Assembly (NCBI GenBank): GCA_937958185.1
Contig: CALFFN010000037.1
Location: 1 to 64,000 of the forward strand
Length of the DNA: 64,000 bases
Origin: an uncultured Neglectibacter sp.
GTDB lineage: Bacteria > Bacillota > Clostridia > Oscillospirales > Acutalibacteraceae
Reading direction: 5' to 3'
Shown here: piece by piece, positions 40,145 to 48,086 of the stretch
How positions within the stretch are numbered: position 1 is the first letter of the stretch
Layout of the letters: each line of letters starts with the position of its first letter
The notes under the pieces: generated by a model
What the model saw: only the letters and a program-made list of their open reading frames with translations
Databases searched by the model: none
What the model was told of the DNA's origin: nothing
Position numbers and translations under genes: made by a program

Positions 40145-40516
40145 TTATACTCGTCTGGTAGAAGCGACCTCGGAAAAGGTCATATCCGCTCTGGGAACGT
40201 ACCGCCTGGCAGGCTGAGCCTTTGCCCCACGCTCTTTCCGGCGGGCACGCAGATACAGCACGCAGCTCACACCTGTCACCGACAGCACCAGCGCAAAAAC
40301 GCCGATACTGGCAAGGGGGGAAATGGATTCCTCAGGAATCGTGGCTGACAGCTCCGTCGCCGTGGCAGGCTGGGACTCCCGCACCTGCTGGGAATACCGT
40401 GCCGGCGCGGTTTCCGCTTTCGCGGCAGTTGCCATGCTCAAAGTGGCAACCGTACCCACTGTGAGAACTAATACCAGCACAAACGTGAAAAAGCTTTTCC
40501 AAACGCTTCGCCGCAT
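40145..40516 (-). CDS. Small secreted/membrane protein of unknown function
   Basis: 123 residues. A signal-peptide-like helix (about 8-30, ending AKA) is followed by a Ser/Thr/Gln-rich stretch of about 35 residues, then a second helix (about 68-87) and a strongly basic cytoplasmic-type tail (LRARRKERGAK). The layout signal peptide, short outer segment, helix, basic tail resembles a miniature wall-anchored or type I membrane protein but lacks LPxTG. The ATG at 40516 follows GGGAG; the frame is open to 40624 without a site. Function unknown. Confidence 0.6.
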   Translation of the reverse strand: MRRSVWKSFFTFVLVLVLTVGTVATLSMATAAKAETAPARYSQQVRESQPATATELSATIPEESISPLASIGVFALVLSVTGVSCVLYLRARRKERGAKAQPARRYVPRADMTFSEVASTRRV

Positions 40517-40793
40517 CGTCCCGCTCCCTTTCCAAAAAGATGACACTTTCATGACAAGTGTTACAATTTGGTTACAGTTTATCACAGCTGTCCGGGAAAT
40601 GCAACCCCTATTCAAAATGTTCACAATATGTTCACAATTTAATCGAAAAAATACGCAACATATTGGGTCGCTGATCGGAAAAGCCGGAGCAAAAGCACAA
40701 TTCCATTCTTCGCTTCTATTGACTGATAAGGTTACAAAAAAGTGAAATTTTTTCCGTTTTCTAAAGTATCAGTGTAGGGAGACCCCTTTGTAC

Positions 40794-40997
40794 CTAGCGG
40801 AACAGCGTGCATTCACCGCTTTCCCGGTAATACCGAATGCGCTTTTCTATCTCTTCCCTGGGGCACTTGAAATAGTCTGCCAGACAGCCGATACACAGGA
40901 AATCCTCGGCGGCGCGGAACACCAGCTTTCGGTAGATGGCAATGTCGTCGGAGCCTAACGGCGCGCCGCATTTCCGGCAGGTTTTGTAGTTGCTCAA
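40794..40997 (-). CDS. Small zinc-ribbon protein
   Basis: 67 residues with two Cys pairs (CRKCGAP near 8-14 and CIGC near 35-38), a likely zinc ribbon, followed by a helix EEIEKRIRYYRE. It starts with TTG overlapping the alpha-galactosidase stop (GTTGAGC) and is thus translationally coupled to it. Found in gut Clostridia as an unnamed conserved protein. Function unknown. Confidence 0.65.
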   Translation of the reverse strand: MSNYKTCRKCGAPLGSDDIAIYRKLVFRAAEDFLCIGCLADYFKCPREEIEKRIRYYRESGECTLFR

Positions 40998-42151
40998 CGC
41001 ACCTTCACCGGCTTGGCGCGGAACATCAGGCAGCCGTGGGGCTCGATCTGCCCGGCGTAGCGCTCGGTGAACACTCCCTCGTTCTCGTGGGTCCAGCAGT
41101 TGACCATTTCCAGACCGATCCCGGCGGCGGAGGAAATGCCCATATCCCAGAACTGCAGGGACATCTCGTTCCTCTTATCCCCCAGATTGAACATGCCGAT
41201 GGCAAGGGTGCCGTCGGACATGGGCTTTACCAGCGCAAAGACTGCCTCCGGGTTGTTCCACTGCCCGATGTGGTAGGGTCCCCTGCACTCGATATCCTGA
41301 TTGATGGCAATGATATCGGGGTTCATCAGGGTCTCCTTTGTGGCGTCGCTCATGGAGCGGATATCGCAGCCGATCATCAGCGGGGAATTCATAATCGCCC
41401 ACAGGGAGAAGTGGGTACGGTATTCCTCGTCGGTGCAGCCGCCGATCTTTCCGATAAACTCATTGTTGCTGCCGCCGTGCATTCCCACCACCAGCATGTC
41501 GATGTCGTTGTGGCAGAAGGGACCGGAGAACTGGGTCTTATCCAGCTGGGACAGCGCCAGGGTCTTAATGGACTCCCAGCTGTCCTGGATATCCCCGGTG
41601 GAGCGGAACAGCTGGGCGCCGGCGCTCTGTATCCAATTGTGGACGTCCTCGTGCCCCCAGTTGCAGGCGGAGAACATGATGTCCCGTCCGCAGTTGCGCA
41701 GGGCGAGGGACATCCTGCGGTACAGGGTCTCGCCGTCCATATGGCTGGGCTTGTAGCAGTTATCGTATTTCAGGTAATCCACGCCCCAGGAGGCAAAGGT
41801 GGCAGCGTCCTGGAACTCGTGCTCAAAGCTGCCGGGGTAGCCCGCGCAGGTGTGGGTGCCGTCGCAGGAATACATGCCGAACTTCAGCCCCTTGCTGTGA
41901 ACGTAATCCGCCACAGCCTTCATGCCGTGGGGGAATTTCTCAGGGTCGGGCACCAGGTTGCCGTTTTCATCGCGCTGCTTCAGGCTCCAGCAGTCGTCGA
42001 TGACCACATACTCATAGCCCGCGTCCTTCAGCCCGGAGCTGACCATCGCGTCGGCTGTTTCCCGGATCAGCGCGTCATTGATGTTCCACGTAAAGGTGTT
42101 CCAAGAGTTCCACCCCATAGGCGGGGTCATGCCAAGATATTTGTTCTGCAT
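40994..42151 (-). CDS. Alpha-galactosidase, glycoside hydrolase family 27
   Basis: Releases terminal alpha-linked galactose from plant oligosaccharides such as raffinose or from galactomannan. 385 residues, no signal peptide, so cytoplasmic. GH27 landmarks: GMTPPMGWNSWNTF at the start, VIDDCW, the nucleophile Asp in YLKYDNC and the acid/base Asp in RSTGDIQDSW, and CHNDIDML. A C-terminal beta domain follows. The ATG at 42151 follows GGGAGGATT. It has its own promoter whose -35 lies in the tail of rpmB. Confidence 0.93.
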   Translation of the reverse strand: MQNKYLGMTPPMGWNSWNTFTWNINDALIRETADAMVSSGLKDAGYEYVVIDDCWSLKQRDENGNLVPDPEKFPHGMKAVADYVHSKGLKFGMYSCDGTHTCAGYPGSFEHEFQDAATFASWGVDYLKYDNCYKPSHMDGETLYRRMSLALRNCGRDIMFSACNWGHEDVHNWIQSAGAQLFRSTGDIQDSWESIKTLALSQLDKTQFSGPFCHNDIDMLVVGMHGGSNNEFIGKIGGCTDEEYRTHFSLWAIMNSPLMIGCDIRSMSDATKETLMNPDIIAINQDIECRGPYHIGQWNNPEAVFALVKPMSDGTLAIGMFNLGDKRNEMSLQFWDMGISSAAGIGLEMVNCWTHENEGVFTERYAGQIEPHGCLMFRAKPVKVR

Positions 42152-42209
42152 CAAGAATCCTCCCGATCTCAATTTTATAGAGCCGCAGAGGTTCTTCCCC
42201 TGTGTGGAC

Positions 42210-42238
42210 ATTATAAAACCGGCACGGGGAAAAGTCAA
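42210..42238 (-). promoter_or_regulatory. Alpha-galactosidase promoter overlapping rpmB 3' end
   Basis: Minus strand TTGACT (42233-42238), 17-bp spacer, TATAAT (42210-42215). The -35 covers the last bases and stop of rpmB. Confidence 0.75.
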
Positions 42239-42435
42239 TGCAAATTCTGCTGTTTCCTCATCGTTCTCATGCAGCTGGTGCAGACCTTGAGCTTCCGTCT
42301 CCCTTTCGGTGTTTCCACAGTTATGGTTTGCAGGTTGGGCTTTACTTTCTTTGAAGTGCGCCCATTGATATACATTCTGTCATGGGCGACCTTTTTGCCA
42401 AAGGTAGTCGTTTTACCGCAGATTTCACAACGCAT
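42235..42435 (-). CDS. rpmB: 50S ribosomal protein L28
   Basis: 66 residues starting MRCEICGKTTTFGKKV, with a second Cys pair in KVCTSCMRTM, the zinc-binding form of L28. The ATG at 42435 follows AAAGGAGAAG; the open frame to 42552 is upstream sequence. Confidence 0.96.
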   Translation of the reverse strand: MRCEICGKTTTFGKKVAHDRMYINGRTSKKVKPNLQTITVETPKGRRKLKVCTSCMRTMRKQQNLH

Positions 42436-42481
42436 TTTTCTTCTCCTTTCCAATGCTTGCAGCCTAGAGGACCGCCTTTCC

Positions 42482-42511
42482 AGTATAGGACGGTCTTCGC
42501 TGTCAGGGCAA
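42482..42511 (-). promoter_or_regulatory. rpmB promoter
   Basis: Minus strand TTGCCC (42506-42511), 18-bp spacer, TATACT (42482-42487). Confidence 0.55.
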
Positions 42512-42605
42512 CCCACAAAACGGTACAGACTTGAATTGGCGCAGGCGGTCATGGTCGGAAAGTCTTGCCAGAATCAAATTAGCGCTGGATTTTCGAAACA
42601 AACCG

Positions 42606-42721
42606 CGATATAATAGGACATATCGCAAAAAAGGGGGAAACCGGCTCCATGACGGGAGATGTAAAGCGTGCATAGCAAGGGCTATTGCACAAAAAACTAA
42701 ATCATCGGCGATAGCCTTTGC
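42606..42721 (+). promoter_or_regulatory. Promoter, dyad and leader hairpin of the CD3324-family gene
   Basis: TATAAT at 42609-42614 is embedded in the dyad CGATAT-N8-ATATCG (42606-42625), a possible operator. Downstream, GCAAGGGCTAT (42675-42685) pairs with ATAGCCTTTGC (42711-42721), an 11-bp leader stem with one G-T pair. These plus the rpmB promoter account for the 318-bp gap. Confidence 0.4.
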
Positions 42722-42753
42722 TCACCTAAGGGATCAGATTAGGAGGAGCAACT

Positions 42754-43032
42754 ATGCGCTATGCACGTGCTCAGGAGGTACTTCCTGAGAAATTATTGAA
42801 AGAACTACAGCAGTATGCGGACGGGGTCTATCTCTATGTCCCGCGGAAGCAGGAGAACCGTCTTGCCTGGGGCGAAAGGACCCACAGCAAGCAGGAAACC
42901 TCCCAGCGCAACGCGGCGATCTTCGCGGACGCCGCACAGGGCATTTCCCCGGAAGCGCTGGCAGAACGGTACTTCCTTTCGGAAAAGACGATCCGCCGCA
43001 TTCTGTTACAGGAAAAAAGAAAAAGGGAATAA
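42754..43032 (+). CDS. CD3324-family small helix-turn-helix protein
   Basis: 92 residues. The N-terminus MRYARAQEVLPEKLLKELQQYADGVYLYVP and the later WGERTHSKQETSQRN match the small Clostridia family known as CD3324, related to Mor-type activators. The C-terminal part (about 58-86, GISPEALAERYFLSEKTIRRIL) is a clear helix-turn-helix. Probably a DNA-binding regulator; a dyad overlapping its own -10 suggests autoregulation. Preceded by AGGAGGAGC. Confidence 0.8.
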   Translation: MRYARAQEVLPEKLLKELQQYADGVYLYVPRKQENRLAWGERTHSKQETSQRNAAIFADAAQGISPEALAERYFLSEKTIRRILLQEKRKRE

Positions 43033-43036
43033 AAGA

Positions 43037-43075
43037 CCCGGGCGAATTTTCTGGTTCGCCCGGGAATCTTTTTTC
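43037..43075 (+). terminator. Terminator of the CD3324-family gene
   Basis: CCCGGGCGAA pairs with TTCGCCCGGG (43037-43046 with 43055-43064), followed by a T-run. Confidence 0.85.
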
Positions 43076-43099
43076 TTAAAGTGGGAATAGCCCATAGAA

Positions 43100-43136
43100 A
43101 AACAGGCAAGCCTTGTTGGCTTGCCTGTTTTGGTTT
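43100..43136. terminator. rplL terminator
   Basis: A 13-bp perfect stem AAACAGGCAAGCC/GGCTTGCCTGTTT with flanking A- and T-rich ends. It ends the ribosomal protein operon without any rpoB downstream. Confidence 0.85.
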
Positions 43137-43148
43137 TCTGCAAAGAAA

Positions 43149-43532
43149 TTACTTCAGCTCGACCTCTGCGCCAGCCTCTTCCAGCTTTGCCTTCAGAGCC
43201 TCGGCGTCGTCCTTGGAAGCGCCTTCCTTAACAGCCTTGGGAGCGCCGTCAACCAGCTCCTTTGCTTCCTTCAGACCCAGACCGGTTGCTTCCTTCACGA
43301 CCTTGATGACGTTGATCTTGTTTGCGCCGGCAGACTTCAGCACAACGTCAAACTCGGACTTCTCCTCAGCAGCGGGGGCAGCGCCACCGGCAGCGGGAGC
43401 AGCAACAGCAACAGCGGCGGGAGCAGCAGCGGATACGCCGAACTCCTCTTCCAGAGCCTTGACCAGCTCAGACAGCTCCAGAACGGTAAGAGCCTTGACT
43501 TCTTCGATCAGATTAGTTACTTTCTCAGACAT
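43149..43532 (-). CDS. rplL: 50S ribosomal protein L7/L12
   Basis: 127-residue stalk protein: an N-terminal dimerisation helix, an Ala-rich hinge (AAPAAVAVAAPAAGGAA) and a C-terminal factor-binding domain (KINVIKVVKEATGLGLKEAK). It recruits translation GTPases. Last gene of the operon. Confidence 0.97.
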   Translation of the reverse strand: MSEKVTNLIEEVKALTVLELSELVKALEEEFGVSAAAPAAVAVAAPAAGGAAPAAEEKSEFDVVLKSAGANKINVIKVVKEATGLGLKEAKELVDGAPKAVKEGASKDDAEALKAKLEEAGAEVELK

Positions 43533-43549
43533 GATAAATACCTCCGATT

Positions 43550-43586
43550 TTTAGATGCTGGATTCTAGATAATAGATTCTAGACGT
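43550..43586 (-). repeat. TCTAGAATC-type array between rplJ and rplL
   Basis: Coding strand GTCTAGAATCTATTATCTAGAATCCAGC, with CTAG or CTAT repeated about every 8 nt. It lies just before the rplL ribosome site, in the middle of a ribosomal operon. Confidence 0.6.
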
Positions 43587-43642
43587 TCCAAATAAAATTT
43601 TTAGAGCTTTACTTTTTACTTTCCGCCTTGTTTGCAGAAGCT

Positions 43643-44173
43643 TTAAGCGCTCTGCTTTTCGGCGATGGCGTTCAAAGCGATCACCAGACCGCGAATCGTG
43701 CCGTTCAGCACATTTGCGAAGCCCTGGATAGGAGCATTGAAGCCACCCAGAACCTGCGCGATAAGCACTTCTTTGGAAGGCAGCTTGGCAAGCGCGGAGA
43801 TGCTGGAAGCGTCCACCGTGCCGCCGTCGATAAAGCCGGACTTGATCTGGAAATTCTCATGATCCTTCGCATAGTCGGACAAGATCTTGGGGGCTTCGGT
43901 GTAGCCAGTGTCGCTGTAGGCGATGGCGGTAGTACCGTTCAGGTACTCGTCCATGCCCTCAATGGAAGCCTGCTCAAAGGCGCGGTGCAGCAGGGTGTTT
44001 TTGATCACCTTGTACTGGCAGCCAGCCTCGCGCAGCTGCTTTCTCAGCTTGGTGTCCTCTTCCACGGTAATGCCGCTGTAGTTGACGAGCACGCCTACAT
44101 TGGCACTCTTGAAAGCCTCTGCCAATTCGGCAACATGCTGCTTCTTTTGTTCAAGAATTTTCTCGCTGGGCAA
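43643..44173 (-). CDS. rplJ: 50S ribosomal protein L10
   Basis: 176-residue stalk base protein that holds L7/L12 dimers. It starts at TTG (44171-44173) six bases after GGAGGTGA, giving PSEKILEQKKQHV, the usual L10 N-terminus. VNYSGITVEEDTKLRKQLRE is the rRNA-binding core. The frame is open to 44287, but that would run through the leader. Expression is probably controlled by the leader attenuator. Confidence 0.95.
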   Translation of the reverse strand: MPSEKILEQKKQHVAELAEAFKSANVGVLVNYSGITVEEDTKLRKQLREAGCQYKVIKNTLLHRAFEQASIEGMDEYLNGTTAIAYSDTGYTEAPKILSDYAKDHENFQIKSGFIDGGTVDASSISALAKLPSKEVLIAQVLGGFNAPIQGFANVLNGTIRGLVIALNAIAEKQSA

Positions 44174-44363
44174 TGATTTCACCTCCGATGTATGGGGTTT
44201 GTCCAAATCAAAAGCGCCTTTCCCTCGGAAAGACCGGGAAAGGCGCTGGAATGCAAATAGCTCGTGGGGAAAGCTCCCCATTTCCATACGCTTATCTTCC
44301 CTCGGCAGGCCGGTTCCCCATTTCAGCCCAAAAGCGGGCGCCTGCTGTCTTTGGTTGGACAGC
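44174..44363 (-). promoter_or_regulatory. Ribosomal L10 leader with attenuator
   Basis: The transcript has GACAGCAGGC...GCCTGCCGAGGG, the K-turn-bearing L10-binding stem known from Firmicutes rplJ leaders. It ends in a strong hairpin AGCGCCTTTCCC/GGGAAAGGCGCT (44213-44224 with 44236-44247) followed by TTTTGATTT, a transcription attenuator. L10(L12)4 binding the first part would tip folding toward the terminator. Confidence 0.75.
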
Positions 44364-44369
44364 TTGGTT

Positions 44370-44399
44370 ATTATAGCACGGGACGATGAAAAATGTCAA
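44370..44399 (-). promoter_or_regulatory. rplJL promoter
   Basis: Minus strand TTGACA (44394-44399), 18-bp spacer, TATAAT (44370-44375). Confidence 0.8.
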
Positions 44400-44408
44400 G
44401 CCCCCTGC

Positions 44409-45101
44409 TTATACAAATTTGGCGGGATTGATCTTCACGCCGGGACCCATGGTGGAGCTGACCACGCAGGAGCGGACATACTGTCCCTTTGCCGCGGCGG
44501 GCTTTGCCTTCACGATGGCGTCCATCAGGGCGTCAAAGTTTTCCTGCAGCTTCTGAGCGCCGAAGGATACCTTGCCGATGGAGCAGTGAATGATGTTGGT
44601 CTTGTCAAGGCGGTACTCGATCTTACCTGCCTTGGCTTCCTGAACAGCCTTGGCGATGTCGGGGGTCACAGTGCCGGCCTTGGGGTTGGGCATCAGGCCC
44701 CGGGGACCCAGGACCTTACCAAGACGACCTACCAGACCCATCATATCAGGCGTGGTGATGAGCACATCGAAGTCCATCCAGCCCTCGGACTGGATCTTCT
44801 GGACCATTTCCTCCGCGCCGGCGAAATCAGCACCGGCAGCCTGAGCTGCCTCGATGTTGTCGCCCTTGCAGATCGCCAGCACGCGCACCTTTTTGCCGGT
44901 GCCGTTGGGCAGGACCAGGGCGCCGCGCACCTGCTGGTCGGCGTGACGACCGTCAACGCCCAGCTTCACGTGGAGCTCCACAGTCTCGTCAAACTTTGCC
45001 GTGCCGGTCTTGACGCAGATGTCAAGAGCCTCGTTGGTATCATAGAACTTGGAACGGTCGATCAGTTTTGCGCCGTCCACATACTTTTTTCCGTGTTTCA
45101 T
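44409..45101 (-). CDS. rplA: 50S ribosomal protein L1
   Basis: 230 residues with the two-domain L1 fold: MKHGKKYVDGAKLIDR at the start and the signature LGPRGLMPNPKAGTVT in the middle. Forms the L1 stalk and is the classical translational repressor of rplKA. The rplJ promoter begins right after its stop. Confidence 0.97.
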   Translation of the reverse strand: MKHGKKYVDGAKLIDRSKFYDTNEALDICVKTGTAKFDETVELHVKLGVDGRHADQQVRGALVLPNGTGKKVRVLAICKGDNIEAAQAAGADFAGAEEMVQKIQSEGWMDFDVLITTPDMMGLVGRLGKVLGPRGLMPNPKAGTVTPDIAKAVQEAKAGKIEYRLDKTNIIHCSIGKVSFGAQKLQENFDALMDAIVKAKPAAAKGQYVRSCVVSSTMGPGVKINPAKFV

Positions 45102-45158
45102 ATCTTGTTCCTCCAGTGGTAAATATCGGATGAAGTTTGTTTCCTCCCACTCCGGGAA

Positions 45159-45584
45159 TTAGTCTACTACTTCAATACCCATGCTGCGGGCAGTGCCTGC
45201 AATCATGCTCATAGCCGTTTCAATAGATGCAGCGTTCAGGTCGGGCATCTTCTGCTCGGCGATTTTCTGCACCTGCTCGCGGGTAATCTTTGCAACCTTC
45301 TTCTTGTTGGGCTCACCGGAGGCAGTCTCGATGCCGCATGCCTTTTTGATCAAAACGGCGGCAGGGGGAGTCTTGGTGATAAAGGTGAAAGAACGGTCGG
45401 CATACACTGTGATGACAACGGGGATAATGAGCCCGGCGTCGTTCTTGGTGCGCTCGTTAAATTCTTTCGTAAATGCCATGATGTTTACGCCGTGCTGACC
45501 CAGTGCAGGACCAACAGGCGGTGCCGGGGTCGCTTTTCCGGCAGGGATCTGGAGCTTAATAAAGCCCGTAACCTTTTGTGCCAT
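45159..45584 (-). CDS. rplK: 50S ribosomal protein L11
   Basis: 141 residues: MAQKVTGFIKLQIPAGKATPAPPVGPALGQHGVN, with the Pro-rich N-domain that binds the GTPase centre and RelA/Rel. The ATG at 45584 follows TTGGAGGTG. A 189-bp gap separates it from nusG; it holds local hairpins such as GGGCAGCCTGTCCGGCTGTCCC and might contain the L1 repressor site, though I cannot identify it with certainty. Confidence 0.97.
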   Translation of the reverse strand: MAQKVTGFIKLQIPAGKATPAPPVGPALGQHGVNIMAFTKEFNERTKNDAGLIIPVVITVYADRSFTFITKTPPAAVLIKKACGIETASGEPNKKKVAKITREQVQKIAEQKMPDLNAASIETAMSMIAGTARSMGIEVVD

Positions 45585-45773
45585 TTTTTGCACCTCCAAA
45601 ATTCCGTGGTAAACCGTCCGCGGTTCGCGGTCGGTGCTGCGGCGCAGCCGTGAGAATCAGATTTCGTTTGCGCCTCCCACAAGGGGACAGCCGGACAGGC
45701 TGCCCGCGCTCAAAGCGGATATCCGCTGAGTTGCTGAAAAAACCTTTAGAACCTTTGACTTGGAACAGAGCTT

Positions 45774-46301
45774 TTAGAACTGCACAGGCTCCGCCTGATC
45801 CAGCTCCAGCTCTACAGGGGTGTCCCGTCCGAACATGGAAACGACTACCCGGACGCGGTTCTTTTCCACGTCCATTTCCTCCACAACGCCGATAAAGCCT
45901 TCCAGAGGACCGTCCACAATGTTCACGGAATCGCCGACCTGATAGCTGACCTCCACAGAGCGCTTCTCAATGCCCAGCCGCGCCACTTCCTCCTCCGTAA
46001 GGGGGATCGGCTTGGAGGACGGACCCACAAAGCCCGTGCAGCCGCGGATATTCCGCACAGCGTACCAGGACTCGTCCGTCATGATCATCTTGACGATGAC
46101 ATAGCCGGGAAAAATTTTGCGCTCCACTTCCTTGCGCTTGCCCGCTTCGGTGATCTCCGTCACCGTTTCGGTAGGCACGCGGATCTCCTGGATCAGTTCC
46201 TGAAGCTGACGGTTTTCCACCGTCTTTTCCAGATTGGAAGCCACCTTGTTTTCATACCCGGAATAGGTATGCACCACATACCATTTCGCTTCGTCTGCCA
46301 C
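45774..46301 (-). CDS. nusG: Transcription termination/antitermination protein NusG
   Basis: 175 residues: N-terminal NGN domain (WYVVHTYSGYENKVA, RKIFPGYV, GCTGFVG) and C-terminal KOW domain (VGDSVNIVDGPLEGFIGVV). Binds RNA polymerase and couples transcription to translation or Rho. Standard secE-nusG-rplK position. Confidence 0.97.
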   Translation of the reverse strand: MADEAKWYVVHTYSGYENKVASNLEKTVENRQLQELIQEIRVPTETVTEITEAGKRKEVERKIFPGYVIVKMIMTDESWYAVRNIRGCTGFVGPSSKPIPLTEEEVARLGIEKRSVEVSYQVGDSVNIVDGPLEGFIGVVEEMDVEKNRVRVVVSMFGRDTPVELELDQAEPVQF

Positions 46302-46344
46302 TTTTTACCCTCCGTTTCAAAACGTACGGAATTGCCGCCGGGGG

Positions 46345-46593
46345 TTAAACCTTGGCAACGTCCATCACAAGACCCAGCAGGTTCATAAAACCGGTGTCCA
46401 GAAGGAAGACGAACAGACCCAGGATCACGATGGTCACCAGAACTACGCCGGTGCTCTTGAACACCGCCTTGGGGGTGGGCCATACGATCTTTTTCAGTTC
46501 GCCCTTGCAGTCACGGAAGAACTTGCCGACGCGCTTAAAGAATCTGACAACGGCATTGGGCTTCTTGTCGTTTTTCTTTTCGGTTTCCGCCAT
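46345..46593 (-). CDS. secE: Preprotein translocase subunit SecE
   Basis: 82 residues with a charged N-terminal half (FFKRVGKFFRDCKGELKKIVWPT) and one membrane helix (about 52-74), the short single-helix SecE of Gram-positives. Essential partner of SecY. Confidence 0.95.
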   Translation of the reverse strand: MAETEKKNDKKPNAVVRFFKRVGKFFRDCKGELKKIVWPTPKAVFKSTGVVLVTIVILGLFVFLLDTGFMNLLGLVMDVAKV

Positions 46594-46605
46594 GCTCTCC
46601 GCTCC

Positions 46606-46755
46606 TTACTTAGTTTCCCTGTGCAGGGTGTGTTTCCGGCAGAATCTGCAATACTTCTTCATTTCCAGTCTGTCGGGGTTGTTTTTCTTTTCTTTCTTGC
46701 TGAGGTAGTTCCTCTGCTTGCACTCTGTGCAGGCCAGCACGATCTTTACTCGCAT
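46606..46755 (-). CDS. rpmG: 50S ribosomal protein L33
   Basis: 49 residues starting MRVKIVLACTECKQRNY, with a second Cys pair CRFCRKH, the zinc-binding L33. The ATG at 46755 follows CGGAGGTG. First gene of the rpmG-secE-nusG run. Confidence 0.96.
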   Translation of the reverse strand: MRVKIVLACTECKQRNYLSKKEKKNNPDRLEMKKYCRFCRKHTLHRETK

Positions 46756-46910
46756 ATTTCGGCACCTCCGTTGCTCGGATAAATTTGTTGGGAACCGCGG
46801 CTCCTTTCGAGAATCCTCATGAAAAAAGCCCGTCCCTGCCTCCCTCGGGATAAAGATAAGCCGCCGTAAAAAAGGCAACAAAAAAAGAACCTCTTTTCCG
46901 AGGTATGACC

Positions 46911-46939
46911 AGTATAGCACACCCTTTCCCGGCTGTCAA
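46911..46939 (-). promoter_or_regulatory. rpmG-secE-nusG promoter
   Basis: Minus strand TTGACA (46934-46939), 17-bp spacer, TATACT (46911-46916). About 150 nt of leader follow before rpmG. Confidence 0.8.
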
Positions 46940-47153
46940 CAAATTTTTCAGTTTTCGTGATAAAACGCCGGGAAAGGCAAAAAGCTTCGGTCACAGATGA
47001 CGGAAGCTTTTTCTTTTCTAAATCTTTCTAAGTTCTAAAGTAAATGCGTCTCTCACGCAGGGGACAAATCGCGTTATGAAGCGGGCTCGGTCAGGGCGTG
47101 GTCAAAGCCTTTCCCTCCCGTTTCCCCCGTTTCCAAATGGAGCTTTTCTCCCT

Positions 47154-47930
47154 TTATTTCAAACGGGATTCCACTTTCTTCTGCTTCTTCGGCTTTTCGG
47201 GCTTGATGTTCTTGTCCTTCAGCTTCCTGGTGTACTTGATATCTTTTTGCAGCTCCTCGCCCAGCCTGTCCTGAAGTGACGCAAAAGCCGCGTCGCTCAT
47301 AGTATTAAGGAGGGAAACGCTCACGATGGAGCGCAGGTCCAGGTCGCCGTTCTTGTACATATCGTCCAGCAGGGCGCAAAGCTTCTTGCAGAGGTCGCCG
47401 TCCGGGTGGCTCAGCGCCAGTTCCTCGCACTTGGGCGCCACCTTCTGCTTGACGAATGTGACATACCGCACCTGACCGTACAAGATCTTTTCCTCGTTCA
47501 GCTCCTCTTTCAGCTCCGGGAACAGGTTCGCCAGACGGTTCATGAAGAACATGGGGTCTACATTTCTTTCATCGTCCTTGCCTTTTTTGCGCTTCTGCTG
47601 CACCGCCGCCACGCGCTTGGGACCGCGCACCACGTCCAGGAAGTCGTTCAGAATGCTTTCCGCGTCCCGGCGGTCGCCCTCCTTTTCGTCAAAAAGCCAC
47701 AGGGAAAGGCTGCGCCAGTCCCCCACCTCGCCGGAGGAGGAGATCAGGGCGGAGCACAGCTCAAAGCGCTGCTGGGCAGTTTCGTACCGCAGGCAGTACG
47801 CCACCTCTTCCGTGGCATAGGACACCGCCCTGCCGCCGTCGTACTCCAGCGGCTCGGGACCGTGGAAGCCCTGCTTTGTCAATTCTTCCGCCAGCCCGTC
47901 CTGTATCAGGGTAAACGCGTTAAAATCCAA
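47154..47930 (-). CDS. Conserved protein of unknown function
   Basis: About 259 residues. The N-terminal half has DFNAFTLIQDGLAEELTKQGF and a beta-rich stretch. A basic linker (KKGKDDER) leads to a helical C-terminal half and a Lys-rich tail (KPEKPKKQKKVESRLK). No signal peptide or helix-turn-helix; probably cytosolic, perhaps nucleic-acid-associated given the charge. The frame is open to 47987, but that GTG lies on the promoter (-10 TATACT). TTG at 47930, or ATT at 47933, behind GGAG fits better. Family not recognised. Confidence 0.65.
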   Translation of the reverse strand: MDFNAFTLIQDGLAEELTKQGFHGPEPLEYDGGRAVSYATEEVAYCLRYETAQQRFELCSALISSSGEVGDWRSLSLWLFDEKEGDRRDAESILNDFLDVVRGPKRVAAVQQKRKKGKDDERNVDPMFFMNRLANLFPELKEELNEEKILYGQVRYVTFVKQKVAPKCEELALSHPDGDLCKKLCALLDDMYKNGDLDLRSIVSVSLLNTMSDAAFASLQDRLGEELQKDIKYTRKLKDKNIKPEKPKKQKKVESRLK

Positions 47931-48086
47931 AATGAAATCAACTCCAAAATTATTTTCGAAAATTATTTTCGGCTCATAGTATAGCACGGCGAGGGAAAAA
48001 AGTCTATCTTTTTTTCCTGCCGGGCGCTGCGGGCAACACGCCTTAAGCCCCGCTCCGCCCGGCTGCCTTTTGTTGGGAGGAATACC

